From positions 2,884,740 to 2,948,739 of the forward strand of contig NC_049980.1 of NCBI RefSeq assembly GCF_000003815.2: a stretch of 64,000 nt of DNA. Reading direction: 5' to 3'. The notes beneath the pieces are model-generated. The model saw only the letters and a program-made list of their open reading frames with translations. It had not been told where the DNA came from and did not search any database. A program made the position numbers and the translations under genes. The first letter of the stretch is position 1. Each line of letters starts with the position of its first letter. Below, in pieces: positions 49,201-53,249 of the stretch. This stretch comes from Branchiostoma floridae. Its lineage: Eukaryota; Chordata; Leptocardii; Amphioxiformes; Branchiostomatidae.

Positions 49201-49444
49201 AGGTTTTAAAATAGAACCCGAGATCGAACAGAGGGCGGGGCTTATGGTGTTCAACTGGAAGGGTCCATTGCTATTTGGCACATGCAACAGTTTGTTCTTC
49301 TTTCTAAATCACGCTATTTGCTTACAAAATGAGACAAAAACTCACCCCTCCAGGGATAGTAGCATCTGCTTTCTTGGCGATGAGAAGCTTGACAACCTCG
49401 TCTTTGGCACTGGCAGCAGCAAAGTGCATGACTGTTCGGCCATC
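6493..49444 (-). CDS. TRPN1: TRPN/NOMPC mechanosensitive channel gene (5' partial, multi-exon)
   Basis: This is a TRP channel of the NOMPC class: a tetrameric cation channel of mechanosensory cells. In flies the cytoplasmic ankyrin helix tethers the channel to microtubules and acts as a gating spring (family knowledge). Joining the minus-strand exons gives about 28 ankyrin repeats, a linker with [17 protein letters not shown], six membrane segments, a pore loop, a TRP helix ([14 protein letters not shown]) and a C-terminal tail containing [12 protein letters not shown]. Repeat order and irregular repeats (inserts in the 43- and 39-residue exons) follow the fly protein as I remember it. The first visible repeat corresponds to about fly repeat 2, so the start codon, N-terminus and about one repeat are missing. 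One exon has an in-frame stop at 29033-29035 next to an assembly gap. Family identity is near certain; a few splice borders are not. Confidence 0.95.
6905..7760 (+). repeat. Dispersed repeat, copy shared with 42830-43410
   Basis: Shares TGGAGTATCC, ATCCTATC..GTAAACAACACT and TAGGTCTGTTTTT..AAACAGTTTTG blocks with 42830-43410. A second direct partial repeat lies within it (TATCCAGCCAAAGTCTGA at about 7492 and 7710). It fills the intron between the last TRPN exon and the microexon. Confidence 0.5.
7811..7834 (-). CDS. TRPN1: TRPN candidate 24 nt cassette microexon
   Basis: 24 nt between acceptor TGTCTGTCCAG and donor GAG|GTAAGG, in the intron between the two C-terminal exons. In the phase-1 model it adds eight residues (QAAASAGG) without disturbing the frame. 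Skipping it also leaves an open frame. Read in phase 0 it would give DKLLQVQE, which needs alternative weak sites on both neighbours. Splice signals only; no transcript evidence. Confidence 0.45.
8469..8624 (-). CDS. TRPN1: TRPN exon: C-terminal tail
   Basis: 156 nt entering in phase 1 (acceptor TTCCTTGTAG): [20 protein letters not shown], an acidic stretch, then [19 protein letters not shown]. The basic GLKKRS matches the place of fly WLSKIKK. I chose the donor AAG|GTATGC (phase 1) because it joins the terminal exon in frame. A weaker CAG|GTTGGG donor at 8481/8482 would end in phase 0. Confidence 0.8.
8745..9510 (+). repeat. Octamer-rich dispersed repeat
   Basis: Begins TTACCTTTGCCAAG and ends TTTGGCAAAGGTATG, an 11 bp inverted terminal match. 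It contains TTCTGGACATGCTGTGGTCA, shared with 56415-57630, and several ATTTGCATAATTAATGAG blocks. Confidence 0.65.
9565..10710. mobile_element. 1.13 kb foldback element built of CCTAGG/GATCGG modules
   Basis: Terminal arms of about 390 bp (from 9571 and to 10704) are inverted copies: ATGTCACAGTAGAGATCACG at the left end against CGTGATCTCTACTGTGACAT at the right. Each arm is made of short modules, including TCTCTCCTAGGAGAATC, GATCGGGGTCTC and GGCCCTAGGACCAGCTCC, themselves palindromic and in alternating orientation. The centre (about 9990-10330) is single copy. No ORF. It sits in the TRPN intron between the membrane-domain exon and the tail exon. Confidence 0.8.
10711..11487. other. TRPN intron sequence, nothing recognised
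   Basis: Unique-looking AT-rich intron between the foldback element and the membrane-domain exon. Confidence 0.5.
11488..12718 (-). CDS. TRPN1: TRPN exon: whole transmembrane channel domain
   Basis: A single 1,231 nt exon (410 codons plus 1 nt) from [10 protein letters not shown] to VYKVK. It holds the pre-S1 helices ([16 protein letters not shown]), S1 ([20 protein letters not shown]), S2 ([17 protein letters not shown]), S3, S4 ([20 protein letters not shown]), the S4-S5 elbow ([15 protein letters not shown]), S5, the pore loop ([17 protein letters not shown]), S6 ([17 protein letters not shown]) and the TRP helix ([14 protein letters not shown]). The perfect GTAAGT donor splits a codon (phase 1), the first non-zero phase in the gene. 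The whole pore module being intron-free contrasts with the finely divided ankyrin part. Confidence 0.97.
12982..13119 (-). CDS. TRPN1: TRPN exon: linker domain
   Basis: 46 codons, phase 0. [20 protein letters not shown] then [20 protein letters not shown]. This is the segment between the ankyrin coil and S1; [16 protein letters not shown] is one of the best-conserved blocks of TRPN. Acceptor TGTGCAG, donor GTAAGG. Confidence 0.96.
13832..15118. mobile_element. hAT-like non-autonomous element
   Basis: Ends CAGGGCTTGAAATAC and GTTTAAGCCCTG are inverted and resemble hAT termini (CAGGG...CCCTG). The subterminal CCAGTGGGCAACTTG and CACTGGGCAACTG also correspond. The 8 bp flanks (TTGTATAA, TAAGTAAC) do not match, so the insertion is old or the ends are misjudged. 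No transposase seen. Confidence 0.5.
15627..15734 (-). CDS. TRPN1: TRPN exon: last ankyrin repeat
   Basis: 36 codons, phase 0: [20 protein letters not shown], then [16 protein letters not shown]. It corresponds to the degenerate last fly repeat (AAIWFAASEGHNEVLRYLM, ending in EDK). Acceptor GTTCCAG, donor GTACAG. Confidence 0.94.
15845..15943 (-). CDS. TRPN1: TRPN exon: ankyrin repeat
   Basis: 33 codons, phase 0: [20 protein letters not shown], then [13 protein letters not shown]. Fly counterpart: NGWTPLHCAAKAGHLEVVKL and GASPKSETN. Acceptor CTTTAG, donor GTAGGT. Confidence 0.96.
16327..16524 (-). CDS. TRPN1: TRPN exon: two ankyrin repeats
   Basis: 66 codons, phase 0: [20 protein letters not shown], then [20 protein letters not shown] and [13 protein letters not shown]. 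The fly has NPLHLA, VVGLLLSRS, RNGRTGLHIAA and LLGQGAEIN in the same order. Acceptor TGCTTCAG, donor GTTAAT. Confidence 0.96.
16942..17049 (-). CDS. TRPN1: TRPN exon: ankyrin repeat
   Basis: 36 codons, phase 0: [20 protein letters not shown], then [27 protein letters not shown] and PGVQADA are hallmark TRPN residues. Acceptor CTGCAG, donor GTCAGT. Confidence 0.96.
17832..17963 (-). CDS. TRPN1: TRPN exon: ankyrin repeat with linker (donor uncertain)
   Basis: [20 protein letters not shown], then [14 protein letters not shown] and a short linker. SVPATVKSE is shared with the fly, where a variable loop follows. The donor is ambiguous: GTGCTG after GAG gives 44 codons (end at 17832), GTAGAG after GAA gives 42 (end at 17838). 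Both keep phase 0 and both are weak. Confidence 0.88.
18090..18300. repeat. Imperfect CACTGG-rich repeats in intron
   Basis: Several copies of TCCAGTGCA, CCAGTGCAGAAGGTG and CAGCACTGGGCACTGAG in both orientations between the exons at 17832 and 19213. No coding character. Confidence 0.4.
18440..18680. repeat. Repeat ending in GGTTTGACTGTA
   Basis: GGTGGCCGCTAATACAGGTTTGACTGTA resembles the end of the segment at 29930-30035 (AGCAGGTTTGACTGTATTT). Probably one dispersed family. Confidence 0.35.
19213..19413 (-). CDS. TRPN1: TRPN exon: two ankyrin repeats
   Basis: 67 codons, phase 0: [20 protein letters not shown], then [20 protein letters not shown] and [16 protein letters not shown]. The second unit is short and ends in the LDSLRG turn seen in TRPN proteins. 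Acceptor TTTTTTCCAG, donor GTGGGA. Confidence 0.95.
19698..19802 (-). CDS. TRPN1: TRPN exon: ankyrin repeat
   Basis: 35 codons, phase 0: [20 protein letters not shown], then [28 protein letters not shown] and ARNK are shared with the fly. Acceptor GTGTAG, donor GTAATG. Confidence 0.95.
20198..20299 (-). CDS. TRPN1: TRPN exon: ankyrin repeat
   Basis: 34 codons, phase 0: [20 protein letters not shown], then [14 protein letters not shown]. Matches the fly unit QKPIHVAAQNNYSEVAKLFL with LVNATS. Acceptor CAACAG, donor GTATGT. Confidence 0.93.
20640..21000 (+). repeat. Diverged relative of the 47266-47857 inverted-repeat element
   Basis: GGGGTCACATGACAGATGGAGC and the following CGGCGACAGAAAAATAYGATGT block correspond to 47449-47520. 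The flanks keep GTGCAAAT and CATAAG modules, but the terminal arms have decayed. Confidence 0.5.
21431..21990. repeat. 148 bp tandem array with tRNA-like segments
   Basis: The GAACCYGGGCC motif recurs at 21441, 21588, 21736 and 21884, i.e. a unit of 147-148 bp in just under four copies, nearly identical in the last three. On the minus strand the first unit reads TGGCTCGATCAGTTAGG then GGTTCGATTCC, which look like tRNA A and B boxes. The later copies have a broken B box (GGTTCAGAGATTC). Tandem array of a tRNA-derived sequence, not a functional tRNA. Confidence 0.7.
22140..22238 (-). CDS. TRPN1: TRPN exon: ankyrin repeat
   Basis: 33 codons, phase 0: [20 protein letters not shown], then [13 protein letters not shown]. 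Matches the fly unit RKQTPLHLAAASGQMEVCQLLL. Acceptor TTCACAG, donor GTAAGC. Confidence 0.94.
22600..22740 (+). repeat. Fragment of octamer-rich repeat
   Basis: TTATGCAAATGAGGTCATCA then ATTTGCATAATTAATATGC, followed by CACATATGTGACAAGTTTGG, as in 56850-57180. Confidence 0.5.
22808..23008 (-). CDS. TRPN1: TRPN exon: two ankyrin repeats
   Basis: 67 codons, phase 0, two fused units: [20 protein letters not shown], then [20 protein letters not shown] and [18 protein letters not shown]. The fly reads [23 protein letters not shown] at this point. An intron between these two units is absent. Donor GTAAGG. Confidence 0.95.
23504..23706 (-). pseudogene. LINE reverse-transcriptase C-terminal remnant, frameshifted
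   Basis: The minus strand reads [20 protein letters not shown] then [12 protein letters not shown]. After a frame change it reads [20 protein letters not shown] and EIEL, then TAG at 23504-23506. The [12 protein letters not shown] pattern and EAERRHR tail are typical of non-LTR retrotransposon C-termini (family knowledge). 5'-truncated copy in a TRPN intron. Confidence 0.55.
23789..23887 (-). CDS. TRPN1: TRPN exon: ankyrin repeat
   Basis: 33 codons, phase 0: [20 protein letters not shown], then [22 protein letters not shown] is identical in the fly. Acceptor TTTTTCCAG, donor GTATTG. Confidence 0.95.
24383..25612. mobile_element. TA-flanked inverted-repeat element spanning an assembly gap
   Basis: Ends TACTCTCACCTCTCAAATA and TATTTGAGAGGTGAGAGTA are inverted. 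Just inside, the left end has tandem ATAAAAGTACCCCC units and the right end AATAAACGTACC units. The middle contains 321 N (24888-25208). No coding sequence seen. Confidence 0.65.
24888..25208. other. Assembly gap (321 N)
   Basis: Run of N inside the inverted-repeat element in the intron between exons 23789 and 26818. Confidence 1.
25860..25960. repeat. Single end of the 52418-53246 MITE family
   Basis: ACGTGTCTAGATCAGACC followed by TAA resembles the right end at 53230-53249 (GTGTCTAGATCGGGCC-TAA). No matching left end was found nearby. Confidence 0.35.
26057..26293 (+). pseudogene. Non-LTR retrotransposon C-terminal fragment
   Basis: Open frame of 78 codons: [20 protein letters not shown] then LFEEACKF and [16 protein letters not shown]. 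The E-D-E-x-H-F-x-x-x-C spacing with a following C-terminal helix is the pattern found at the end of many invertebrate LINE reverse transcriptases (family knowledge). No upstream polymerase sequence, so it is a stub. It lies in a TRPN intron, opposite in orientation to the gene. Confidence 0.45.
26818..26934 (-). CDS. TRPN1: TRPN exon: ankyrin repeat (39 residues)
   Basis: 39 codons, phase 0: [20 protein letters not shown], then [19 protein letters not shown]. Corresponds to the fly unit with AFHYCAVAGNNDVLMEMI. Acceptor CCACAG, donor GTTTGT (weak at +3). Confidence 0.92.
27688..27816 (-). CDS. TRPN1: TRPN exon: extended ankyrin repeat (43 residues)
   Basis: 43 codons, phase 0: [20 protein letters not shown], then [18 protein letters not shown]. 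The insert between the two helices (DMCHFEGED) matches the fly insert with KIPESDKQIVRMLLENGADV. Donor GTATGA. Confidence 0.93.
28562..28690 (-). CDS. TRPN1: TRPN exon: extended ankyrin repeat (43 residues)
   Basis: 43 codons, phase 0: [20 protein letters not shown], then [18 protein letters not shown]. Fly NOMPC has a similarly long unit here (a CH pair and a long second helix ending in N). Acceptor TGTACAG, donor GTATGT. Confidence 0.9.
28911..29010. other. Assembly gap (100 N)
   Basis: Exactly 100 N, probably a nominal size. It removes the 3' end and donor of the ankyrin exon at 29011-29101. Confidence 1.
29011..29101 (-). CDS. TRPN1: TRPN exon: ankyrin repeat, cut by assembly gap, with in-frame stop
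   Basis: Visible peptide [20 protein letters not shown] then LM, a TAG stop (29033-29035), and DGGDLMM running into the N block. The fly counterpart has TPVHVAARHGNL and EGGDP/DEGDP in this place. So the stop sits where a helix-end residue is expected, within 25 bp of the gap. A base error at a contig end is likelier than a real nonsense codon. Only a few bases of the exon and its donor should lie in the gap. Confidence 0.85.
30418..30519 (-). CDS. TRPN1: TRPN exon: ankyrin repeat
   Basis: 34 codons, phase 0: [20 protein letters not shown], then [25 protein letters not shown] and MLLKSGA match the fly protein. Acceptor TTCCAG, donor GTGAAA. Confidence 0.94.
30553..30928. mobile_element. PIF/Harbinger-like MITE (GGCCACACC family), copy 2
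   Basis: 376 bp. Ends GGCCACACCTATTTGATTTC and rc GGCCACACCAATTTAATTTC are about 35 bp inverted repeats. Both flanks are TAA (30550-30552, 30929-30931). Confidence 0.75.
31480..31960. repeat. Two direct modules of a dispersed repeat
   Basis: GTCTGCCAGTAAAATTTG..CTCAAAATACAG and GTCTGGCAGAAAAATTTG..CTCAAAATGCAG are about 200 bp apart in the same orientation, each followed by a CTTGGCGCTC/TTTGGCGCTC block. Related sequence occurs at 56330-56400 and 57690-58000. Confidence 0.45.
32024..32125 (-). CDS. TRPN1: TRPN exon: ankyrin repeat
   Basis: 34 codons, phase 0: [20 protein letters not shown], then [30 protein letters not shown] and RGGK are shared with the fly protein. Acceptor TGTCAG, donor GTAGGA. 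Confidence 0.94.
32405..32490. repeat. TA-rich microsatellite
   Basis: Runs of TATATA with minor interruptions, in the intron between exons 32024 and 32611. Confidence 0.9.
32611..32709 (-). CDS. TRPN1: TRPN exon: ankyrin repeat
   Basis: 33 codons, phase 0: [20 protein letters not shown], then [13 protein letters not shown]. Acceptor TTTAG, donor GTAATT. Matches the fly repeat with SIHTAAAYGHTGIINTLLQKG. Confidence 0.92.
33159..33208. repeat. Perfect 23 bp hairpin
   Basis: CACATGATCTCTGTAGTACTCAG (33159-33181), a 4-base TACT loop, then the exact reverse complement (33186-33208). No target duplication recognised. Confidence 0.85.
34040..34220. repeat. CA/CG microsatellite abutting a splice donor
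   Basis: 181 bp of ACAC and ACGC units. Read on the TRPN strand it is GTGTGTGTGT, directly at the exon border 34220/34221. Confidence 0.95.
34221..34319 (-). CDS. TRPN1: TRPN exon: ankyrin repeat, donor inside a GT microsatellite
   Basis: 33 codons, phase 0: [20 protein letters not shown], then [19 protein letters not shown] and LHMPNK also occur in the fly protein. The 5' splice site reads AACAAG|GTGTGTGTGT: the intron opens directly with the 181 bp CA/TG repeat at 34040-34220. Confidence 0.93.
35407..35508 (-). CDS. TRPN1: TRPN exon: ankyrin repeat
   Basis: 34 codons, phase 0: [20 protein letters not shown], then [20 protein letters not shown] is shared with the fly protein at the same position. 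Acceptor CCCCAG, donor GTGCGG. Confidence 0.93.
35509..36801. other. TRPN intron with weak inverted-repeat element
   Basis: ACCAGTTTACGGTCAGTT at about 35600 and its reverse complement AACTGACCGTAAACTGGT at about 36446 suggest an 0.86 kb insertion with roughly 18 bp ends. CTGTAAACTGGTAACC at 36650 is a third half site. No ORF. Confidence 0.4.
36802..36903 (-). CDS. TRPN1: TRPN exon: ankyrin repeat
   Basis: 34 codons, phase 0: [20 protein letters not shown], then KADANIVDK. It matches the fly repeat with TPLHIAAAEGDEALLK. Acceptor CCTACAG, donor GTCAGA. Confidence 0.93.
37010..39180. other. TRPN intron, no gene
   Basis: Contains a diverged single end of the GGCCACACC family (TAGGTCACACAAATTTTATTT at about 37358), a TTAA-rich segment and short unremarkable ORFs. 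Nothing coding recognised. Confidence 0.45.
39184..39500. mobile_element. MITE with CCAGCCGTRTTGTGCTTTGG ends
   Basis: The left end CCAGCCGTGTTGTGCTTTGG and the right end, reverse complement CCAGCCGTATTGTGCTTTGG, match with one difference. The outer right end TGGATTCCAGGCT equals the terminus of the 177-280 palindrome, so they are probably one superfamily. About 315 bp, in a TRPN intron. Confidence 0.55.
39641..39739 (-). CDS. TRPN1: TRPN exon: ankyrin repeat
   Basis: 33 codons, phase 0: [20 protein letters not shown], then [13 protein letters not shown]. Perfect GTAAGT donor, TGTAG acceptor. It lies between two repeat copies (39184-39500 and about 39807). Confidence 0.93.
39807..39990. repeat. 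One-ended copy of the 62185-62918 MITE family
   Basis: TAA then GGCCCTGTTCATGATG, then TAATGTAACCTCTGACCC and GAACCAATGTCTTGCTGAA, as at 62185-62430. No right end. Confidence 0.55.
40000..41719. other. TRPN intron, no gene recognised
   Basis: AT-rich intron sequence. GTGAAGTGAGGAATGTCGTG-type text near 40690-40800 looks like a decayed repeat, but I cannot place it in a family. Confidence 0.4.
41720..42415 (-). pseudogene. LINE reverse-transcriptase C-terminal fragment with GAGT tail
   Basis: One frame gives [20 protein letters not shown], then [20 protein letters not shown] and [20 protein letters not shown]. After a frameshift it continues [20 protein letters not shown], then [20 protein letters not shown] and [11 protein letters not shown]. 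These are the hallmark C-terminal blocks of CR1/L2-type LINE polymerases (clade uncertain). A segment between AAMLH and QLRRNDRA is deleted. The 3' end is a (GAGT)n run (41721-41739). Dead copy. Confidence 0.85.
42721..43410. repeat. Dispersed repeat with a 0.2 kb internal tandem duplication
   Basis: GTTAATGATATGCATTGCAA at 42744 and GTTAATGATATGCATCGCAA at 42934 start two copies that continue in parallel to TTTGACCACTGTTGGTGGAG / TTTGACCACAGTTGGTGGAG. Then comes the block shared with 6905-7290. Confidence 0.6.
43670..43774 (-). CDS. TRPN1: TRPN exon: ankyrin repeat
   Basis: 35 codons, phase 0. [20 protein letters not shown] matches the fly segment with IPLLLAVESGNQ. The usual TPLH is degenerate (IPIF), as in the fly. 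Acceptor GATCCAG, donor GTAAGC. Confidence 0.92.
44780..44987. mobile_element. TTAA-flanked (piggyBac-like) MITE
   Basis: 208 bp. Ends CCTTAAACTGCC and GGCAGTTTAAGG, flanked on both sides by TTAA (44776-44779, 44988-44991), the duplication made by piggyBac transposases. The interior holds CCGGATATATCCGG and CCGGTTATAACCGG palindromes. Confidence 0.7.
45012..45125 (-). CDS. TRPN1: TRPN exon: long ankyrin repeat
   Basis: 38 codons, phase 0. It reads [20 protein letters not shown] then [12 protein letters not shown]. The extra residues after the first helix and the SGKEG turn match the irregular fly repeat that has AAGKD at this place. Donor GTGGGC, acceptor CCTGCAG. Confidence 0.9.
45618..46013. 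mobile_element. hAT-like MITE, 396 bp
   Basis: CAGGGTTCTAGCCAGGAT at the left and ATCTAACTAGAACCCTG at the right are inverted. Target duplication not evident. Confidence 0.45.
46362..46552. mobile_element. 190 bp MITE with about 40 bp inverted ends
   Basis: The left end GCAGGCTTCCGGAGCGGT..CATTTATTTT pairs with AAAATAAATGTCACCGCTCC and AGAAGCCTGC at the right. The middle contains a G run (46412-46425). Confidence 0.6.
47266..47857. mobile_element. 0.59 kb long-inverted-repeat element with CGAAT/TATG modules
   Basis: Ends CAGGGGTGCCTTAAAGC and GCTTAGGCACCCCTG. The arms of about 170 bp each consist of tandem 20-25 bp modules such as CGAATCACTATGCGAAAATG and GCACAAATATTATGAAATTC. CAGGGG...CCCCTG ends suggest hAT, but no 8 bp duplication was found. 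A decayed relative lies at 20640-21000. Confidence 0.7.
47967..48350. mobile_element. PIF/Harbinger-like MITE (GGCCACACC family), copy 3
   Basis: 384 bp. GGCCACACCAATTCTATTTG at the left, GAATTTAGTGTGGCC at the right, flanked by TAA on both sides (47964-47966, 48351-48353). In the intron between exons 45012 and 49346. Confidence 0.75.
49346..49444 (-). CDS. TRPN1: TRPN exon: first visible ankyrin repeat
   Basis: 33 codons, phase 0 at both ends, with acceptor CCCCAG and donor GTGAG. The peptide starts [20 protein letters not shown] and ends ATIPGG, a canonical ankyrin unit (T-x-x-H-x-A-A, then VVKLLI). It is the most 5' exon I can find; no repeat or start codon was recognised to its right. 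A truncated repeat copy begins only about 45 bp upstream of it, at about 49487. Confidence 0.92.
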
Positions 49445-49486
49445 CTGGGGTTCATAAAAGGAGTATAGACATGTTCATGTAGAGAC

Positions 49487-50299
49487 GCATCATTTTCTCT
49501 AGTTACATGTTGCTGTTATAGCTTACCCTTGCCACTTCTTCTGTGTAACTTTTCTGCCACTCTTGTCCTGCTAAAAGCGTAATATTGTAATTGTAACACG
49601 CCGCGGAATTACACGGCGAACAGGCGCGTGGTTGGGAGGGGGTACAAAATACCGGCCGGAAGAAACACGGCACAATTAACTGTCGCTATGTACCTTTATA
49701 CATCCTCCATGTTCCTTCCTTTTCTGTTAGTAAATGCATAAAACATAAACCTGCATGAGCATACAAAATGTCATGAGAAAACGGACGTATACTGTCAAGA
49801 ATTTTCATTTAACTTTTGTCCGTCACAACCGCTGTGACGTAACACTTTACTGCTAGCGTAGATATAAAAATGGCGGGAAAATGGCTGCGTACGTTCAATT
49901 TTGCCCATTCAGTCGTAGATCCGGGCTATTATGCAACGGTTCTTCACACCTTTACATGAGTTGTAGGTCACCAACAAAAATTCAAGATTGTTGTTGAATC
50001 ATGTTCGTCTTGTGCCGTGAGCATGTGTAATTATGATCTACAAATCTGGCAATGAATGTGACAGTGTGTTCATCCCACGACGAGCTGCCTACCCCGAAAA
50101 AGATACTGAAAACTTTTGGCCTTGTTGTCTTCGAATGCATTGTTATCGATGCTTTGTAAATGATGTATTGGACACCTAGATGTCTGAAGTGTGCATACCT
50201 CAGAAATAACTATTGTTGCATGTGTAGATCTCTTTAAATTGCATTATTTTTTATCGGCCGGTATAAGACTTACGGCCGGTATTATGCCAATGCATGTTA
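49487..50299 (-). mobile_element. Truncated copy of the 58473-59361 element, inverted
   Basis: About 810 bp homologous to 58473-59294 in opposite orientation, for example TCAGACATCTAGGTGTCCAA (reverse complement at about 50170). It keeps the TAACATGCATTGGCATAATA end (at 50280-50299) but lacks the other terminal repeat. Near the first visible TRPN exon. Confidence 0.75.
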
Positions 50300-52417
50300 T
50301 ATGCTAATTATGTAATACAATCTACCTTCCAGTGTGCACGTAGACACATTGAACCATGCAGCTCAGTCGAATGTTAGCGAGCTTTTCAGATGGTCGCCCT
50401 ATTTGCTGAGCTCGGACGTTCGTAACCTGATTTCTGAGCGTAAGCAGAATTTGCATTCTGATTCTGTAGGTTCAATGTATGGAAAATATCTGAAAATGTC
50501 TAGAAGTTTCTCATGTTTTTGATAGAATATGCACGCTTGTTGCTACCTCTATCATCAAGCAAATATAATTGTTATTGAGCATGTTCAACGATTCTGATTC
50601 ACGCTAACGTGTTCACAGGTGTGATGCCGATCTTTTCGTCAGTCACATTGACTAAAACTTATGATATTACCGCCAAACCATATATTTTGTCTGTTGTTAT
50701 TGCGTGAGATACTGTGTGAGGCTACCGTAGACATAGTGTCCTTCAGAGGGAAACATAAAATACTTTTTCACGAAGAGAAAAAGGTTATATTTTCAGTTGA
50801 CATGATGTTTTGTCTCTATATGTACGTCAACAGCATATGACTGGAGTCAGCTGTGGATGGCCTTTCATAAATTTGGTATTTTGATAGCGGTTGCAGAAAC
50901 GAAGGTCCTGTTCAAAAACGATTCACCCAGTGCTTTGCGTTGGTACTGCAGCGGGGCAAATGTGTGTGTGTGTGTTTGCGGACAAGATAACTCAAGGCAC
51001 TGTGGATCGTTTTATGTGATTTTTGGTAGTTAGGTAGGGGTTGGGAAAAGGAAGGTCAAGTTCAATAATGGGCCTCCTAGCGGCGACAATACTGCAACAG
51101 AGGTTCAAAGTTGGTGGTAAAATTTTCCTCATGTGCCAGGTTCGTGATTTTTTAGTAGTGGATACATGTATGTCTTTGGGCAGGGAGTAAGTCGTGTAAG
51201 TTTGGGCCCCCTGGCGGCTTGTTTTAAACTGCACTAAGTGCTTTGTGTAACCTACAGCTGTTCACCATGGCCAGACTTGTATAGTTGATGACAGGTTTGT
51301 GATAGCAAAGCATAGATTGTTATTTTTGCTGACACGTTGTTTATTAGTTTGCGGGTGCCATGTTCTTTGTTTGTTTGTGGACAGTACCTTTAAGGCAGAA
51401 GTGTATGATGGGAAGGGGTTTCATCATTTTTATGTAAAGGAGTTTTTCTCCCTTATTTTGGAAAAGTGATAGCGCGGTGGTTCTGTGGCCTTGTTATTAC
51501 CTTCGCAAAGAAATCCATTTCACTACAAAGACATGATGTTTACGGCAAAGTTTCCAACGCTTCACAAGCACTTTAAAATACGATTTTCATCTTTGCTTTG
51601 TGAATCACAGCCAAAGAGCCAAAAATTTGGGAGCTAAAAGTTTTGAAGCTACTATGTATGCAAAAATTTGTCTTACCGTTATATTAGCAAGTGCACATGA
51701 CCGCAAGACGTGGCTTTGAAGTCTCAATGCCGCAAAAGAAGCGTAAATTTGCCGAAACAAATAAAAAGCCACCAACGTTTCTAGTAATATCAACATGTTG
51801 ACAATCGACACTTCTCTAGAAGCATGGGTCAGCAGTTATTAAAAAGAGGCAAAATATGCTATGAATCCATGGACATAAAGATGTTCCCTATACTCAACCA
51901 AGTTCTGTGATGAATAAATTTGCATTTTGTGGGCTTGAATAAAGAAAAGAATAACAACGCACAGAACATTTCTACCTAAATTACAGTGGACTATCCCGAT
52001 GACTCGTTTGACCTCGAGGATGCCATAGTTCGATTTTCGTCGGCATCAAAACAGAGCTCAAAACATGCAGATTTTACCAGGATCAAAAACGTTGATCAGT
52101 AGCCTATTGTGACCTATTGATATAATCCACTGTGAGCAGAATCCCAAGGGACTTGCTACAATTACCGTCTTTCTCGCGATGTCACAGAAACTGGAAAACG
52201 AACCCATGTGTAGTAATCATTCACTCACATGTTGAAATAGTACAGAAGAAATAGTGTAAACTAGCTATAGAGTTCCACAGAGTTCAAGACTGGGTATTGC
52301 CTGGTCCACTCTGTACAATTTTGTGCCTCATCCTCTTTGTTGCATCTCCTATAAAGGAAAATGGGGGTATAAACATAAGCGGCATTCAGGTATGAACTTC
52401 CTTTCACCTGTGTCTAA
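50300..52417. other. Right flank, repeats only
   Basis: No exon recognised. 50940-51240 is a diverged copy of the octamer-repeat head (AAGGTCAAGTTCAATAATGG, GGGCCCCCTGGCGGC). The rest is unassigned. Confidence 0.5.
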
Positions 52418-53246
52418 GGCGCGAACTACACACAGTTTTTCCCGATATTGGCGAGCCTACTACCTCTCGCCGACAGCTTTTTTTCAGCGTCTAGATGCAA
52501 CTACTATATCGCCATTACTATATCGGGAAAATTTCTCCCGAATGGTCCACACCATTCGTAAGCCATCTAACGATACCTTACCGATACCTTAGCAGGGGTC
52601 CCCGACATATTCCGCGCGCGTGTAGATGCTCCGCGAATTCGCGAAGCTCATTAGCATATAACTACAGTTAACGCAACCTCATTAGCATATAACGCGGGAA
52701 CAGCGGCATACTAGTATTAGCGCGGGAGAGCAAGATGGTGGAGGGAAAAGCTGGGCGCTCCCGTTGCACATGGAGCCATGCAGAAACCGCCTTTCTTATA
52801 AGTGTATGGTCGTCGTCGGAGATCCCAAAAGGACGCGGGATTCCTTGGTACCACCCCGGTGTACAGGCTCTCCACCCTCCGCCACAATCAGGGCAGCGAG
52901 AAAGAACGCTGCGTTCACTCTAGCCGGCCGCTGTCGTCTCTCCCTGTATCTCAATCGCCTCCTGTGCCCTACCCTTGCATGGCGTCTCATGTTTAAGATC
53001 ACGCGCATGAGATACAGAAAGAACATTACCTGATTGATAACGAGTGGAAAAGCTACCGGCATTCCCGCCATTTTGAAATCCGCGGGATGTGTCACCAGAG
53101 GTCAAAAGGGGTCACGAATGTTCCGCGCCGCGGGTGTTCCGCGCTACGAGCGGATATCCCGCGCTACCATTTGCAAAATGTGTTTAGATGCGCCCCGATA
53201 TCGGCGGATGCGGCTATATCGGGAAAAAATGTGTCTAGATCGGGCC
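52418..53246. mobile_element. Harbinger-like MITE with remnants of two protein starts
   Basis: 829 bp, CpG-rich. Ends GGCGCGAACTACACACAGTT and rc GGCCCGATCTAGACACATTT, both followed by TTTTCCCGATAT, and both flanked by TAA (52415-52417, 53247-53249). Inside, a plus-strand start at 52735 encodes a truncated Myb/SANT-like helix. A minus-strand ORF (53095-52796) encodes an Arg-rich LMRVILNMRRHARVGHRRR segment of the kind found at the N-terminus of Harbinger transposases. Convergent starts at the two ends match the two-gene layout of autonomous Harbinger elements. Confidence 0.65.
52735..52923 (+). pseudogene. Truncated Myb/SANT-like ORF inside MITE
   Basis: MVEGKAGRSRCTWSHAETAF then LISVWSSSEIP. 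W-S-x-x-E-T-x-x-L-I-x-V-W is the first helix of Myb/SANT-like DNA-binding domains that accompany Harbinger transposases. The remaining domain is missing, so it is a stub of a deleted autonomous element. Confidence 0.4.
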
Positions 53247-53249
53247 TAA

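Noticed and set aside
49560-49640. CpG-rich stretch beside the first visible TRPN exon as its promoter
   Set aside because: The same stretch occurs in the element copy at 59100-59180, so it belongs to a repeat; and the gene's N-terminal coding sequence is still missing.
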